From Emydura subglobosa (lineage: Eukaryota; Chordata; Testudines; Chelidae): a stretch of 64,000 nt of DNA. Within the stretch, counting starts at the first letter, position 1. Every line of letters begins with the position of its first letter. Made by a program: the position numbers and the translations under genes. The DNA is taken from contig ML679954.1 of NCBI GenBank assembly GCA_007922225.1, positions 23,271,003 to 23,335,002 of the forward strand, in the 5' to 3' direction. A model generated the notes under the pieces. That model ran no database searches. It was given only the letters and a program-made list of their open reading frames with translations, and was not told the DNA's origin. Below, piece after piece: positions 22,440 to 34,389 of this stretch.

Positions 22440-23270
22440 TATAATTATTTAATTAAAATAAAATTATCGCTTTTTCACAGACTATTTTTCTTATACTCTC
22501 TTCCTAAACTGCCATCCATTTCTTTCTAAAATCATAGAGAATGTAACTGAAACACAGTTATGTGAGTATCTCTTGTTCCTTTCCAAAAAACATCAGTCTG
22601 GTTATATATTCTGCAGCTGTAATGATGAAGTAGCCCTTCTCAGACTGATGTGAAATAGCTTCCTGTTTCATTCACTAGTCGTGTTGGTATATTAGCCGTG
22701 TCTCTGAAATTCAATTCTGTTGATCAAAAAAGAAAAGGCTCTTGTACTATGACTGAAGCAGTGACCTCATTTGTCTAACAGTTCACTTTTTTTGTTCCAT
22801 TCCATTTGTTTTATATGGGACTAATTCTGTCATATCTGGGTGATGTACATCCATTTGTCTTTCACAAATGCATGGTCCCCTTTCTTTAATATTTATATGA
22901 TGCCACTCAGAGGTATCATTTGCAGTAATAATTTGTCTTTTTGTTCTTATGTAGATGATACACAACTTCACTTGACGTTTCTCTTGATTCAGGGACAGTG
23001 CTGTACTTCATCTCTGCTTGATTTTGTGATATTTATCATTTGATGGAGGGGAATTGGCTGCATCTCAGTCTGTACAAAACAAATTGTAACTTGTTGCTGG
23101 CCAACATAATCCTGTTAAATTTGCAGATTTCAGTCTTTTTACAGAACTACATTGCTGATACCTCTCTGCTTCAGATTCTGACTTATGCAGTATTAGTTCA
23201 TTTGCTGAAATACGATATTCAAAAGAGAAAATTCTCTATTATTCATAAAACATTGCTAGAGTACGTTCCT
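22440..23270 (+). mobile_element. L2-type LINE fragment: reverse transcriptase relic
   Basis: A decayed reverse transcriptase. In one frame from about 22516 it reads PFLSKIIENVTETQL, then HQSGY; later (frame of 22840) SPFFNIYMMPLRGII, then SYVDDTQLHLTF with the catalytic YxDD box at 22948-22959; after a frameshift NWLHLSLYKTN. The order and spacing match the L2 clade (FLSKIIE, QSGF, GPLLFNIYM, YADDTQLYLSF, KTE). Stops and frameshifts lie between the blocks, for example in the segment 22640-22790. Neither end of the element is visible. This is the oldest recognisable coding relic in the window and cannot make protein. Confidence 0.85.
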
Positions 23271-24424
23271 ATCTCTCACTCCCTGATATTTTAAAATGTA
23301 TAATGCCTATTTTAACTAAAAACTAGATTTTACTTCCGGTAGCACAAGCACATCTTGTGTTAATTGAAGATGAATAGCCACACACACACAAATCATCATC
23401 TTCATCTTGAACTTTCATAGTTGTAAATAGTTGGAAGCAAAAATAATCAATTCCATTTACAGAGCTCCAGATCAAATAATTTGTAATCTTTCAAAAAAGA
23501 TAAGTTTTTGTCCAGATGTAATCAAATTCTTTGGAGAAAACTGGTAATAGCAGACCTTCATGACATTTCTTCAGTTTCTGGAACACCAGTATCAGAATTT
23601 TAGGAAAGAATCAATTATCAGAAGCTAAATCAGAGCAAAAAAAGCCATATTATTCCAGTTCACAGATTCTTAAGAGTTTTCCCAGTTCCCTTAAGAAGGT
23701 CCATGGTCTATGTAAACCTTTGTTCTTGAGGGCATACAGGGAGGTCAACCGTGGGAGGCCTGCAAAACAATCTGGCTGAATTAGAAAGAATTCTTCAGTG
23801 AGCTCTGCGGAGTGCACACTACTGTGGAAGCTGTAACATTTGCTTACACAATGCAGTATAATGACCAAGCTTAGTTGTTTGGTGCAAAAGAAGTTGAGAC
23901 ATGGTTCTGCCCTGCCCAACCCTCACTTCATCTCCTTTGTGGCGTTTAGCTCCACTGGTGACTGTGCTCTGTCTGTCCTGTCTACTGTGGCTGCATCCTG
24001 TGTGAAGAGGGGAAGGATTCTTGATCCATATTACCTCTTGTGTGCAAAAGCATAGGAGCAGCAACAATCAGACCTTGTGTGTGTTCAGAACCTTCTAAAC
24101 CTTCTAGAGTCCTTTCTCAGCCCAAATCAGCCTTTATACCCTTTGGATGTAAATGAAGAGAGTCATTTGGGGATTTTAATTAGCTGTTTAGTTCTTGGGT
24201 TTTTTTGGTCTTTTGGGGAGCTGATTTCTTTTAGCTTCATATTACACAAAGTTATTTAATGTAATTATAGACTCTCTTACACAGACACAGAGAAAAATAT
24301 TTTACCCAAATAATTTAAGGCTAACAAACTATAAACAAACATAATAATTAGGACTTGGTGAAAATTATCTGCCATATTTCTTTTTCTGACAGATAAATGG
24401 GTTTTTAACTAGATTAATATTTTG
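23271..24424. other. No recognisable feature
   Basis: A short CA run lies near 23383. The open frames around 23650-24070 on both strands lack family features. No transposon end is recognised. Confidence 0.4.
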
Positions 24425-24640
24425 GAGGGAAATATTGCCTGAGAATTTTTCAGTTTTTCAACTGAATATTTTTTTGGTTTTCAGTTGCCAAAAATTATTG
24501 TTGGACCTTTTTTTTTTTTTTTTTTTTTTTTTAATAAGGGGAAAAAATCTATTTTTTCTGTAAATTTAGACAAAAGTGGAAAAAGTAGTTTCCTTGACAT
24601 TTTCTATGGGGAAAAGAACCGATTTTGTGACTAGATCTAA
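24425..24640. repeat. 'ttttcagttttc' AT-rich fold-back repeat with a 25 T tract
   Basis: Made of variants of 'tttttcagtttttcaactg', 'ttggttttcagttgcc' and 'ccaaaaattattg', typical of a sauropsid low-complexity fold-back family. A pure run of 25 T lies at 24508-24532. A diverged start of the same family ('agagctgggtgaac') may be at 42918-42935. Confidence 0.5.
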
Positions 24641-27640
24641 CAATAACCAAACAAGATTGATCTTGCATGGTGCAGATGTAGACCATTGCACATATATGTG
24701 CAAAGTAAAAAAAATGAATTGGGCGGAGGCTCGGTGTAACAAAATTCTCCTTTAATAAGGCTGCTGCTGCTATATCACCAGCAAATTACTCCTGATTCGG
24801 AGTGTGAGAAAGGCCAAAGGAGGAAAAGGGGATGAATTGCTGAACACCTCATTTATAGGCTGAGGATACCACTTAACTCGGTGTCTCATCAGACTCGTAA
24901 TAATCCTACCTTTTATTACACCTCATGCTCTAGGAACAGGTATACAAGAGAATTGAGACTTCACTCAGCTCAGAGGGCTGTCCCTAGCATAGACATTGTT
25001 TGTACTTGTGGAGCCTTTGCTCGTCTTTGAGCTGGAGTAAAAGTTTTGTGCTTCATGCTGCACATTGCACAAATTGTTCAAGATCAAGACCTTATTGTTA
25101 ACAGAGGCTTATTTTTCCCTACACCAAAGCAAATTGCTGTATAACCCCATCTAAAGAAGTGAAGGATGTACATTAGAACTGAATTTTCAAAGCCTTTACA
25201 TTCATTCTTACATGCAGTAACTTGTAAACCTCTTGAACTGCAATTAAAACAATGACTGCTCCAGCTGGAGTTCAAGATTGTTCCTATTTTATTACTTTTC
25301 TAAAACTTTTACTGTGGTTCCTGTTTCATGCTTGTATTGATTTTAAGATCTCGCTGTTTCATTTTGTGGAACATCGCTGATTACGCATTCATATCTCCTT
25401 TCCACTTTTATTGTCTCTTCTTCTTGCTCCAGATTTCCTAGTGAAATGATCTTTAGATAGGATATGCATGATTCCAGAGCCTTTTTGGTTTATACATCTA
25501 GGCTACATTATATTCCACAAGTAATTATGGAATATCTTGTTGTCACTTTTAAAATACATGCAAAAAATGGCAATTTCTTGTCTTTTTCAGTTATTTCTAT
25601 CCAGTTAAGTACTTGGATTATCATGGAGTGATAAAACTATCACTGATGTAATAATTGCATATTGATCTATTTTTCCAAAGTTACTTTAAAATGGAAGGTG
25701 CTATAAATTGCTGTGATGGTACTCACTTAGCTGGTTGATACTCACATAGATAGTCCTGCTGAATTTAAGTAATTAATTTAATAGAAACCATTAAAAACTA
25801 ACAACAAGTAGCCATACAGTATCTTCCACTTGTGTTTAAACATTGACAGAGGTAAGAAAATGCTTAATATTACATTTAGTTAAAATGGTTAGGATTTCTG
25901 TTCTTTTTCTCTGTCTACTTAATTTTTTTTTTATTACTTAACTGCTGTGCAACTACTTGTGAGTTAGGGTTTGAAAGACTGAACACAGAGTGGGAAACTA
26001 TATACCCATTGTGAAAACCCATTAAGACTAGGATTTTTAAAGTTGGCTAAGGGAATTAGGTGCTCAACCCCTATTGTTTTTGAAAGTCTACAAGAGTAAC
26101 ATACTTTCCTCTAATATTTTGAATGTTCCTGTAATAAGGTCTTGGACGTGAGAGTGGCTTTAAGAGATGACACTACTGTATTTTTGTGACTTCAGAAGAG
26201 AACATTATTAATTATAGAATGTATCCAACTTAATGTCATCACTATTTAGTGATTTATTAACCCCTGAAGATTTACATTTCCTATAAATCTTTTGAAATTT
26301 TTGCAAATGTGCATACTAAAGAGTGTTTTTTCAAATTTTAAGCATTCTTCTCATAAAAAATCCTGTTTGTCCCATAGCTGGTGTACTGTACCAATGCAAT
26401 ATGATCTCCATTATAATAACCTACTTTAGGAAGATTAAATGGTTTTGCATTTCAAACAAGGTAAAATTGGTTTAAAGCAAAATCAAACACTATTTGCTAG
26501 TTCAGGATTTGAATAGTGGAATGAGAAATCTTTTTTATATTGCTATTGTGCACTGGTCAGCTAAGAAGTAATTGCTTTTTATAAGGCAAATTTGCTTTTA
26601 CTTTTCTAAGGTAATGAAATGAACCTGAAACATTTCCTCTGAAATCAAAGTCACTATCACTCAAATGTCACCAGCAGAATTCCATCATATAGTTTCAGCA
26701 AACGTATAATGGGAAAGTTTGTGTTTGGAATTGATTGACAGAATTCTATTAGAGAGCCTTATCACACATTCATCTATAATTATCTGTGTTGTAAATCAAT
26801 AGTGATTTGATTTCTTCATATTTGCGTGTTGCTAACATATACAGAAAAACCACTCTTAGGGCATTCAGAAAGCAATAGCTTCCTGGCATATGTTGGAAAA
26901 ATACTCAGAATATCAAGGGGAAGATGCTATACATTTTATTTTCTGAGCCACAAATGCAATTCAGCACTCAGATAAGTAGTATACCCACTGAAACCAACAC
27001 AAAGAAGGTCCTAAAACCCTGCATGCAGAGTTATTCAGAAGATGTATATTAGAATCAGTCAAACCTTTACCATAAACTGACTTGCATAAGGGTCTAACAA
27101 AGAAATTATTCCTAAATGGATGGATATTCAAATTGCTCAGAATCAAAGTTTATTAAAAGAAGCTGGTGTCAAAGATGGTTTAGTCCATCTCCAGCCTAAT
27201 CAAGTGCTCAGAGTGATTTTTTGACAGTCCAGGGGAGTGTTTATTGGGGGCAGGAGGACAAGTAATATAAATTAAATCTCAGCAGGAGGGCTGCAAATCC
27301 CTGATAGAAGGGAGAAAGTGATTGAGAGAGCAGCATTGCAGTGAAAAAGCCATACGCAATAGCACAAAGTTCAAGCCCATCCTAATGACCTGGAGATATT
27401 TCTTCTAAATAAGAATGAAATGAGGGCCAGAACATGGATAATATGTGAATTAAATAGACATGGTCTCATGCTAATGCATAGCCATTACAGTAGCATCAAT
27501 GGGCTCCTCAAGCTGTCATGGGAAAACATTCTTCAAGGGTACTCTAAATACTACCCTGCAACTGAGGGAAGGAAAACTGACAAGAGCAACCATTTTATTC
27601 ATTCTTCCCAGTGTTTTCTTTGGTTGCTGAACAAAGTCTG
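24641..27640. other. AT-rich DNA without recognisable genes
   Basis: A partial fold-back fragment ('aggatttttaaagttggcta', 'agggaattaggtgctcaac') lies at 26030-26090, related to 39293-39412. A slightly GC-richer patch at 24715-24990 is unrecognised. Otherwise I see nothing. Confidence 0.4.
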
Positions 27641-27718
27641 GGTATAGGTATAGGTATAAATATATTATAAATATAATATATAATATAAAATATAATATAT
27701 ATATAATAAATATTATAT
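27641..27718. repeat. (GGTATA)n and TA-rich simple repeat
   Basis: Three ggtata units run into about 60 bp of taatata/aatataa variants made only of A and T. It is an unwinding-prone, probably length-variable tract. Confidence 0.9.
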
Positions 27719-28017
27719 TCAGATTCTGCCTAGCTTTAATGTTGGTGTGCATCTAAGGTAAGGTGCAAGGAGCATTTATGTCCCCCACCTCTTGACTTCC
27801 CATTGTCTGTCTGTATAATAGCTAGTCACAAGTCCAGTCTCTGTGCTTGGCAAAGTAGAGTGGCTGCTCTCCTAGGGATACCTGTACCTCAAACAGAATG
27901 GAGAATGGTTAGAGCTCTCACCCTAAACGCCTCCCCATACTGCCACACTGTAGGGAGTAGGATGCATGCTATGTTTATTGGCACAGTCCCTCAATGGGGA
28001 AAACGGGTACATGGTAT

Positions 28018-28130
28018 TATTATTTATTATTGTAGAGCCTAGGAGACTCAGCCATGGAACAGGACCTCACTGTGTACAGTGCGGTACAAACACAGAATAA
28101 GAAGGCAGGCCCTGCTTTCATGACCATGTT
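28018..28130 (-). mobile_element. L2/MIR 3' tail
   Basis: The plus strand reads attattatttattattgtag, 'agcctaggagactcagcc', 'atggaacaggacctcactg', 'gcggtacaaacacagaataa' and 'ggcaggccctgctttcatg', the reverse complement of the shared 3' tail of L2 LINEs and L2-mobilised SINEs in sauropsids. Clear, although diverged. Confidence 0.8.
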
Positions 28131-29064
28131 TTCATTAGGGAATTTGCCAAAGGAATTTCCACCGGTGGTTCAAGTGACTCAGTGGGAATGGTGGTGGGAG
28201 TTCTAATTTAGATTGTGCTCCAGCTGCTTCAAAAGTTTTTACAATCATACTTGTTAAAAACGCTGAAGAGCCAGAAGCCACCAGAGCCTGGTACACTGGT
28301 GATTAACTCAGTGGGGGATTTTTTTCTGTAGGCTTCACTTGTGTAGCCAAGGCTGACGAAGTGGAATGTCTCCTGGTGTTGCCCCTGGGCAGTGTCTAAC
28401 AAGCACAATCTAGCTCACAAATTGTAGAATTACTGTGAGAATTTACAAACATGGCTTATCTGATAGAATGCCTCAAACCATAATTAAATCTCACCTGTAA
28501 TTACCAGACAAAATGCCACCCACATCACTGGCATTTTGCAGGGGGAAAGGTATATCCATGGATCCTTAGCTGGTATAAATCTGTTTATTTTTACTGAAGT
28601 CAATGGAGCTATGTTGATTTACACCAGGTCAGAGTCTGTCTCTGTAGAATGTAAAGGACATAGTCACTGCCCCACAGTGAATTTCATCCTGTATGCATAA
28701 ATATAAAAAGTCTGAATAGAGCATGAAGGGCTGAATCACTACAGCATTACTCCATATATGCTATTGTGTGTGCTTTTCACTGGTGTTACTTGATTGGGAT
28801 CAACGGAGTTACATAGCAGTGAATCAAATCCCAATCGGCAGGATGGTTTTTTTTGTCTTGTCAAATAATTTAAAAGTAAAAATGTTCAAAATGGTTTAAC
28901 CAGTTTGATTCATAATTTTATAAAGTAGCAATTGTAGTTCAAAAACTACTTCATAAAGGAGAAAGAAGATGTGACCAAATATAGTATGTTAATAATATTT
29001 AATAAAATGATAAAAGTAAGACATCTATATGATAAAGAACTACTAAAACTTCTATTGATAAGAT
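28131..29064. other. Unrecognised, with short fold-back pieces
   Basis: A palindromic fragment at 28570-28640 ('gctggtataaatctg', 'tgaagtcaatggagctatg', 'gatttacaccaggtc') and another at 28735-28830 belong to the common sauropsid short fold-back type. No other content is recognised. Confidence 0.4.
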
Positions 29065-29372
29065 TATGGTTTGATCTACACTGCCATCAAATTTCAGCAG
29101 CAGTCGACAGGAGATTACGCAAGTTACATAAAGTAGCTTGCATATCTCCCATCGACTTCCTAACTTCTACTTACCACGGTGTCCCCACTACGTTGCGCCA
29201 ATTGGAAATGCCCTCCGGTCAATGCAGCATTACTTTTTCTGTGGGGTGGATTAACGCCATCGATTTCTGAATCGATTGAGCGGGTCTCCGCTGCCGCTCA
29301 ATTGATCCTCAATCGATCCAATTGATCCGGTGGTGCCAACAGTGCTGCCACCAATGTAGACACACCCTATAT
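29065..29372. mobile_element. Short TIR element (MITE-like), family 2
   Basis: About 305 bp running from 'ttgatctacactgcca' to 'ccaatgtagacacaccctat', whose reverse complement is ataggg..gtgtctacattgg, so the ends are diverged inverted repeats. It is notably rich in CpG and in tcgac/atcgat sites (cagtcgacagg, catcgacttcc, ccatcgatttc, caatcgatcc). A second copy in the opposite orientation lies at 44611-44892 and shares 'tacgcaagtt' and the tcgac motifs. It has no coding capacity. Confidence 0.75.
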
Positions 29373-31544
29373 CTAAACTGTTTTTTCTCATTGAAAGAAT
29401 GCATGACACAAAGTATGAATTAGAGAAGCTGTACATGAGTGTCTGACATTCTTTTTAATCATTGTCTAGAAAGGGAGTTTTGTTATTGGTAAGAAAAAAA
29501 ATCAAGTAAGGAAACATACTTCAACTGAAAAATGTAAGCCTGTAATATAGGACTATTTTTAATGTTTAATACTATAGAGTTTTATTGGTTATTCAGTTTT
29601 GGATGCTATGGTTTCATACTGCTTCCACAGTGACTATTTTAAACTGCATTTGGTTCACATTTCACATAATTGTTCTTAGTAAAGTCTGGAGCACCATGAC
29701 TCCTTGGAACAGGAGAGTTCACATTGCATATGGAACAATGGATGCCATGGGGCTTCGTTCTCCATTGTCTGGCACCTTTTGTTGTCATTTGTACCTCTGC
29801 AAAGCAGGTCTTTGGCCTCTGTTACCATGGAGGGGAGAAGTATGGAAGGCTAAACACAACTTTCCCTCAGTCACTAGGATTATCTGTCCATGCATCCAAC
29901 CATCCATCCTTCAAAATCAGGCAGAATCAGGTTGGTGTACAAAGCTTCTTTGAGCTGGCATCAGTCGAACAGGCTTGCAGAGGAACAAAGCACTCTTAAA
30001 ACATTTAGACCACTCTAGCAGTCTCAAGAAATCATCTTACACTATATTAATGGGTTCACATATGACTTATTCAGTTAGATAGGATTGTTCAAACAAGTTC
30101 ATGCTACCTTCACTGAGATGCTCAGTGCTATGTCAATTTATCAGATTAAAAAAAAAATACTGTTATGACTTTCAACTACACAAAGCTGCATTGTAGCTAG
30201 CCTTATGATAATATCCAAGATAACTCAATCCTTGGGTTGCTGTTACATTGTGGTAAGAGTGAATCACAAAATAGGCATGATTTGATACAATATAGTCTTT
30301 GCTCAAAAGTGGTTTATGATTCCATTTTGAAACTCAATTGCATTCTTTGTGCATATACAGAAATGTACAATACTGATTGATGTCAGGACCTTTCTATTCT
30401 CTTTAACCAATTTAGTCTGCACCATTTATTTTGAATTTATAAATGAAAAAAGAAACCTGCAGAGAAAAATACATAATAAACACATTTGTAATGCCTTTAG
30501 AAGAAAGTAATGGAGCTATTTCTATTAGCATTTAGTTGCTTCTTTAGGGTGAGTGTGTTTGTGTGTGTGTGTGTTCCCTTCCTGCTTCCTCCCCTACACA
30601 CATTTTTCAAAATATTTGATTAGTATTCAAGAACCGATTAAAGCCATTCTGTATTTAATTTAACTCTCTTCATTGTTAACCAAAGGCACTGTTGCCTAGT
30701 GGACAAAGACCTGATTATACATTTCAGCAGTGTTTTAATCAAATGCTGCTTTGATCATATATTTAGCTACAATTCTTTACTTTTCCCCCCCTTCCTGGGA
30801 ACAAATGACCTATGATAGCTTTCATCCCCACAGTATTCTGCATCTAATGTAAATATATAGGACCTGATTCACTAGTGCATTACTCTTGCATTGTGCAAGT
30901 ATAGCTCAATTGATTTCAGAGCATAATATGGTAATATGAGAATCTTAAATGTGATCTACTTCCTGTAGCCAAACAAAAGACCAGGTACTCCACTGATGTT
31001 TCTTACCCTTCATTTCACTATGCTGCTGCACTGTGTTCTTGGAGCAAAACTCTTTTGTTAAGGACTTACCTCAGTTTTAGGGTTTAGACTAAACCATCTC
31101 TAATCAATGTCTTGTTTTTTTTTTTTTAATTAATCTTATATAGGAAGATGGAAAATTCTATAGAGTCTGATCTATTGAAATCAGGACCATGGTGATCAAA
31201 ATAATATGTGGCATTTTCCCACCACTGCTAACTACAGACAAAAAATCATGGAAAAGTTGCATCACTAACGGAAACAGGTGCACCAAAATCCAATTTCTGT
31301 TTACTTTTTCCATCAGTGCAATTATAGATTCATTCTTTCTGCTTTCCTATGAACACAGCAAGGAGTATAGGATCCAGAATATTGACATAGCAAACAGCCA
31401 GGTTAGGCCTATATGTATTGTAAACATGTGATGTTTACACAGGCAGCCAGGTTAAAATAGGGATTAGTTCATTAAATGGCCAAATTCAAAGAAATAATAG
31501 GTGTAACATCATCCAACTTTGGATTTATCAACACGAAGGCATGG
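29373..31544. other. No recognisable feature
   Basis: Contains a short GT run at 30557-30574 and a T run near 31115. The 122-codon frame at 29585-29953 has no domain that I recognise and overlaps a second frame, so I regard it as chance. Confidence 0.4.
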
Positions 31545-31650
31545 GGAAATATATTCCTAAATACTTTGTTGAGCCTGACCTGAGCCAAAGCCCATTGAAG
31601 TCAATGGGCATCTATCTATGGATTTCAATGAACTTTTGACCAGGCTGTAA
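31545..31650. repeat. Short fold-back repeat
   Basis: 'gcctgacctgagccaaagcc' and 'cattgaagtcaatgggcatc' on one side and 'gatttcaatgaacttttgac' with 'caggct' on the other form a stem, as in the palindromic 'attgacttcaatggg' repeats of sauropsids. Confidence 0.55.
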
Positions 31651-34389
31651 GCAGTTCAAGCTTTCCTAACTTGACTGCATCTTTCTTTATTTAACAGTAT
31701 GACACATTAATGACCCAAGTGAGTTTATTAACATGATGTTTTCTAAGTGAAATGTGTTGAATAAAGAAGACACATTAGTTATAAAAGGATACAGAGTATC
31801 TCCACACTCATAACAACCACCCCCTCACCTCCCATACACACCAATAATCCGTGATAGTAGTTACATATTGATGGTGACGACATTAAAAAAAAGGTGATGA
31901 TGTGATCAGAACCTTTCAGACAGCTTCATTTATAGTCTTTCTGTTCTGTAATTTATATATTTGAAGAGCAGGATATTTGTAGGATGCTAACTATAAAACA
32001 GAATGTTCTTGTACATAGTTATTTATTTTTATTTTTGTAGAAAAACAGGAAAATGAGTGGGAGGAGGATGTAAGTCTATGTAGATAAGTGTGTAAATTTC
32101 CAGCTTGACTTCAGAATATCCAGGAAGACTGGAGAAAGGGTGGGTGGGATTGCAAAATCAGATACAACTCACTAAACATATCAACATGTTGCCATCTTTT
32201 TTGTTAAAATGCTGTAAAGGTTACTTTGTACGTTTCTTTGTGCTTTAAAAAGTCATCTCACAGTTACTGCATGACCTTGCATCTGTGAAAGTCAGCCTTC
32301 TGATTAAATCATAGTTGGGAAATATGATTTCTTTTGCTAACGGGTGGAAGGATTCTGACTATATCTGTTTTAAAATCACATATGTAAAATATACTGTATT
32401 AGGAAAACTCCAAGTAACCTAGTTTTGTCTGTGAAGTCGTCATTTTACAATGATATTTCATATCATTTTGTATGCTGTTTGATATTTCACACAAGGTTAA
32501 ATATATTCTCTCTTACCTCACTAATATATGGCCTCAGTCTATGACTTCAAAAACAACAAACAAGCCTCTTTATTCATTTGCAAAAGAAAAAAAAAAAAAG
32601 AGAGAGAGAGAGAACAAAAACAGTGAGCTGCTATAGGAAGGCCAAAAAACCTGTCTCAGTTTTTCCGTGATGCCTGATGCTGAAGTCAGATTCAGCTCAT
32701 TCCCCAGCATAATCTATCTGGTTGATTTACAAGTGCTGCTAGTATCTGCATGGTGCTAATGGGAGGCTCACTGCACCTGTCCTTGTGCTGAGATGAAGCC
32801 AACAAGCAAAAAAAGCCATATGATTACTAGGTGACATACAGTCACTGGGGTAAAGAAGGGAAAGGGGAGGAGAGGCTTCAGGCCAGATACCGGATCTTAT
32901 CCTTCAGATTGGAAATGGGAGACATTTCTTTATAGAACACTTCCTCAGTGGGACTGTATGCCTCCTTAATGTTCAGATTAATCACAATTTCATTACGTGT
33001 TCTTGGCTACAGCACAAACTTAACTATAAAATCTATTTCAAAATATTTTTTTCTTTTTTGCTCTGTGTTTTCTTCCTGCTTTACTACATGAGTCCAGCTG
33101 CATGTTATGTGTGCCTGTCTAGCAGACAATGCAGCTTGATAAACTCTGATGCTGGCTTCCGCACCCATTTTACCAAGGAGATGGACCAGTCGTGTGCTGT
33201 GTCCTTTGACTTCTCTTTGGACCCATATGCTATGTTCTGATGGTCGGATGGAAGAGCCTTTACAGCTTAGGACCAGCTCTGCCTCATTAAACATTTCTCT
33301 GTTCCCTTTTCCTCTGCCCCCTGCTTCATGTGAATTTTGTGCTCTTGAATTCAAGGGGCTGCTAATGCTGGCTAGAATGAGATATAATGTGGGCAAATGA
33401 TCTGCAAATTTCCCCACTGACAGCTTTATGAATGCACATCATTTCTAGGTTGGAACAGATTTGCTGTTTCTGTCCCGAGTCTCTCTCCAGAAGTTAAGCA
33501 ATTTTGCAAAATCTTAAAATAACTTTGCAATGGCAACAGGCGTTGCCTAGGAATGAAAAGCCATAATCTGAGTTCCTTCAACTCCCATTGTCGTTAATGG
33601 GAGAAGAAGACACTTTTCACCTTGCGGGAGGCATGCAGCTCAGGCCCTAAAATGGGAACACTAACTGCTGTCCCAATGCTGGATTAAGTGTGCCCATTTG
33701 GTGTGTAAATCTCAGGGTGGAGTAAAAATGTGGTTGGTTCTGGTGTTCCTGTTGCACTTGGGAGAACCCTGTAAGCTGATGAAGTTCCAGATTGTTTGGA
33801 AAACCCAGGACTGAAAGTGCTTGGTGCCTTCAAATACCTGCACTGTTGAGTTTGTGGAGTCCTCTCAGGATTTGGTGGCACCATGATGACCATGGGATCA
33901 AGGCGGCAGTACGTAGTTGTAGGCTTATTTCATATAGACAATCATGCTTTGGATTTGATGTTTCAGAAGGTATTAGAAATTGGACAGTTAGACACTGTTA
34001 CCCATGCCTAATCATTGACTCAAGTGGCTTGAGTCTCTTACTAAAGTAATTGATTTGTTTTGACTATAGGGCCCTGGTCCTAGATTTGAACCTCTATGTG
34101 CTACTCACAAATATATAATAATATTAATGGTCTGCTTTCAGAGACTGATGAAAATGGAGATCAACTGAGGGCTCTGATAGAATATCGTGGCTTCAACCAA
34201 CTCCTGTGTTGATGGATTAGTAGAACTTTATCATCTTTTATCCTCTGCCTTGACTAAGTGGCTCCTAGGCTTTCTTTCCCGTGGCTTTGTCTTCACGGGT
34301 CACCTTGGTTTATTGATGATCAGCAACAAAAAAAAGCAAGAAGGAAGACAGCTGGCACACCAGTGGCAGGAGTCCTAGGCTAAAGATAA
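31651..34389. other. Unrecognised, with one A/GA tract
   Basis: An A13 run followed by (GA)n lies at 32587-32613. A fold-back fragment ('caactcccattgtcg', 'ttaatgggagaag') lies near 33565-33605. The minus-strand 136-codon frame at 33007-33417 and the overlapping plus-strand frames have no recognised domain. No exon is supported. Confidence 0.35.
32587..32613. repeat. A13(GA)7 simple repeat
   Basis: A run of 13 A followed by seven GA units. Confidence 0.9.

Noticed and set aside
29585..29999. Two overlapping plus-strand frames (122 and 91 codons)
   Set aside because: They overlap in different phases, show no recognisable domain, and lie in ordinary AT-rich DNA.
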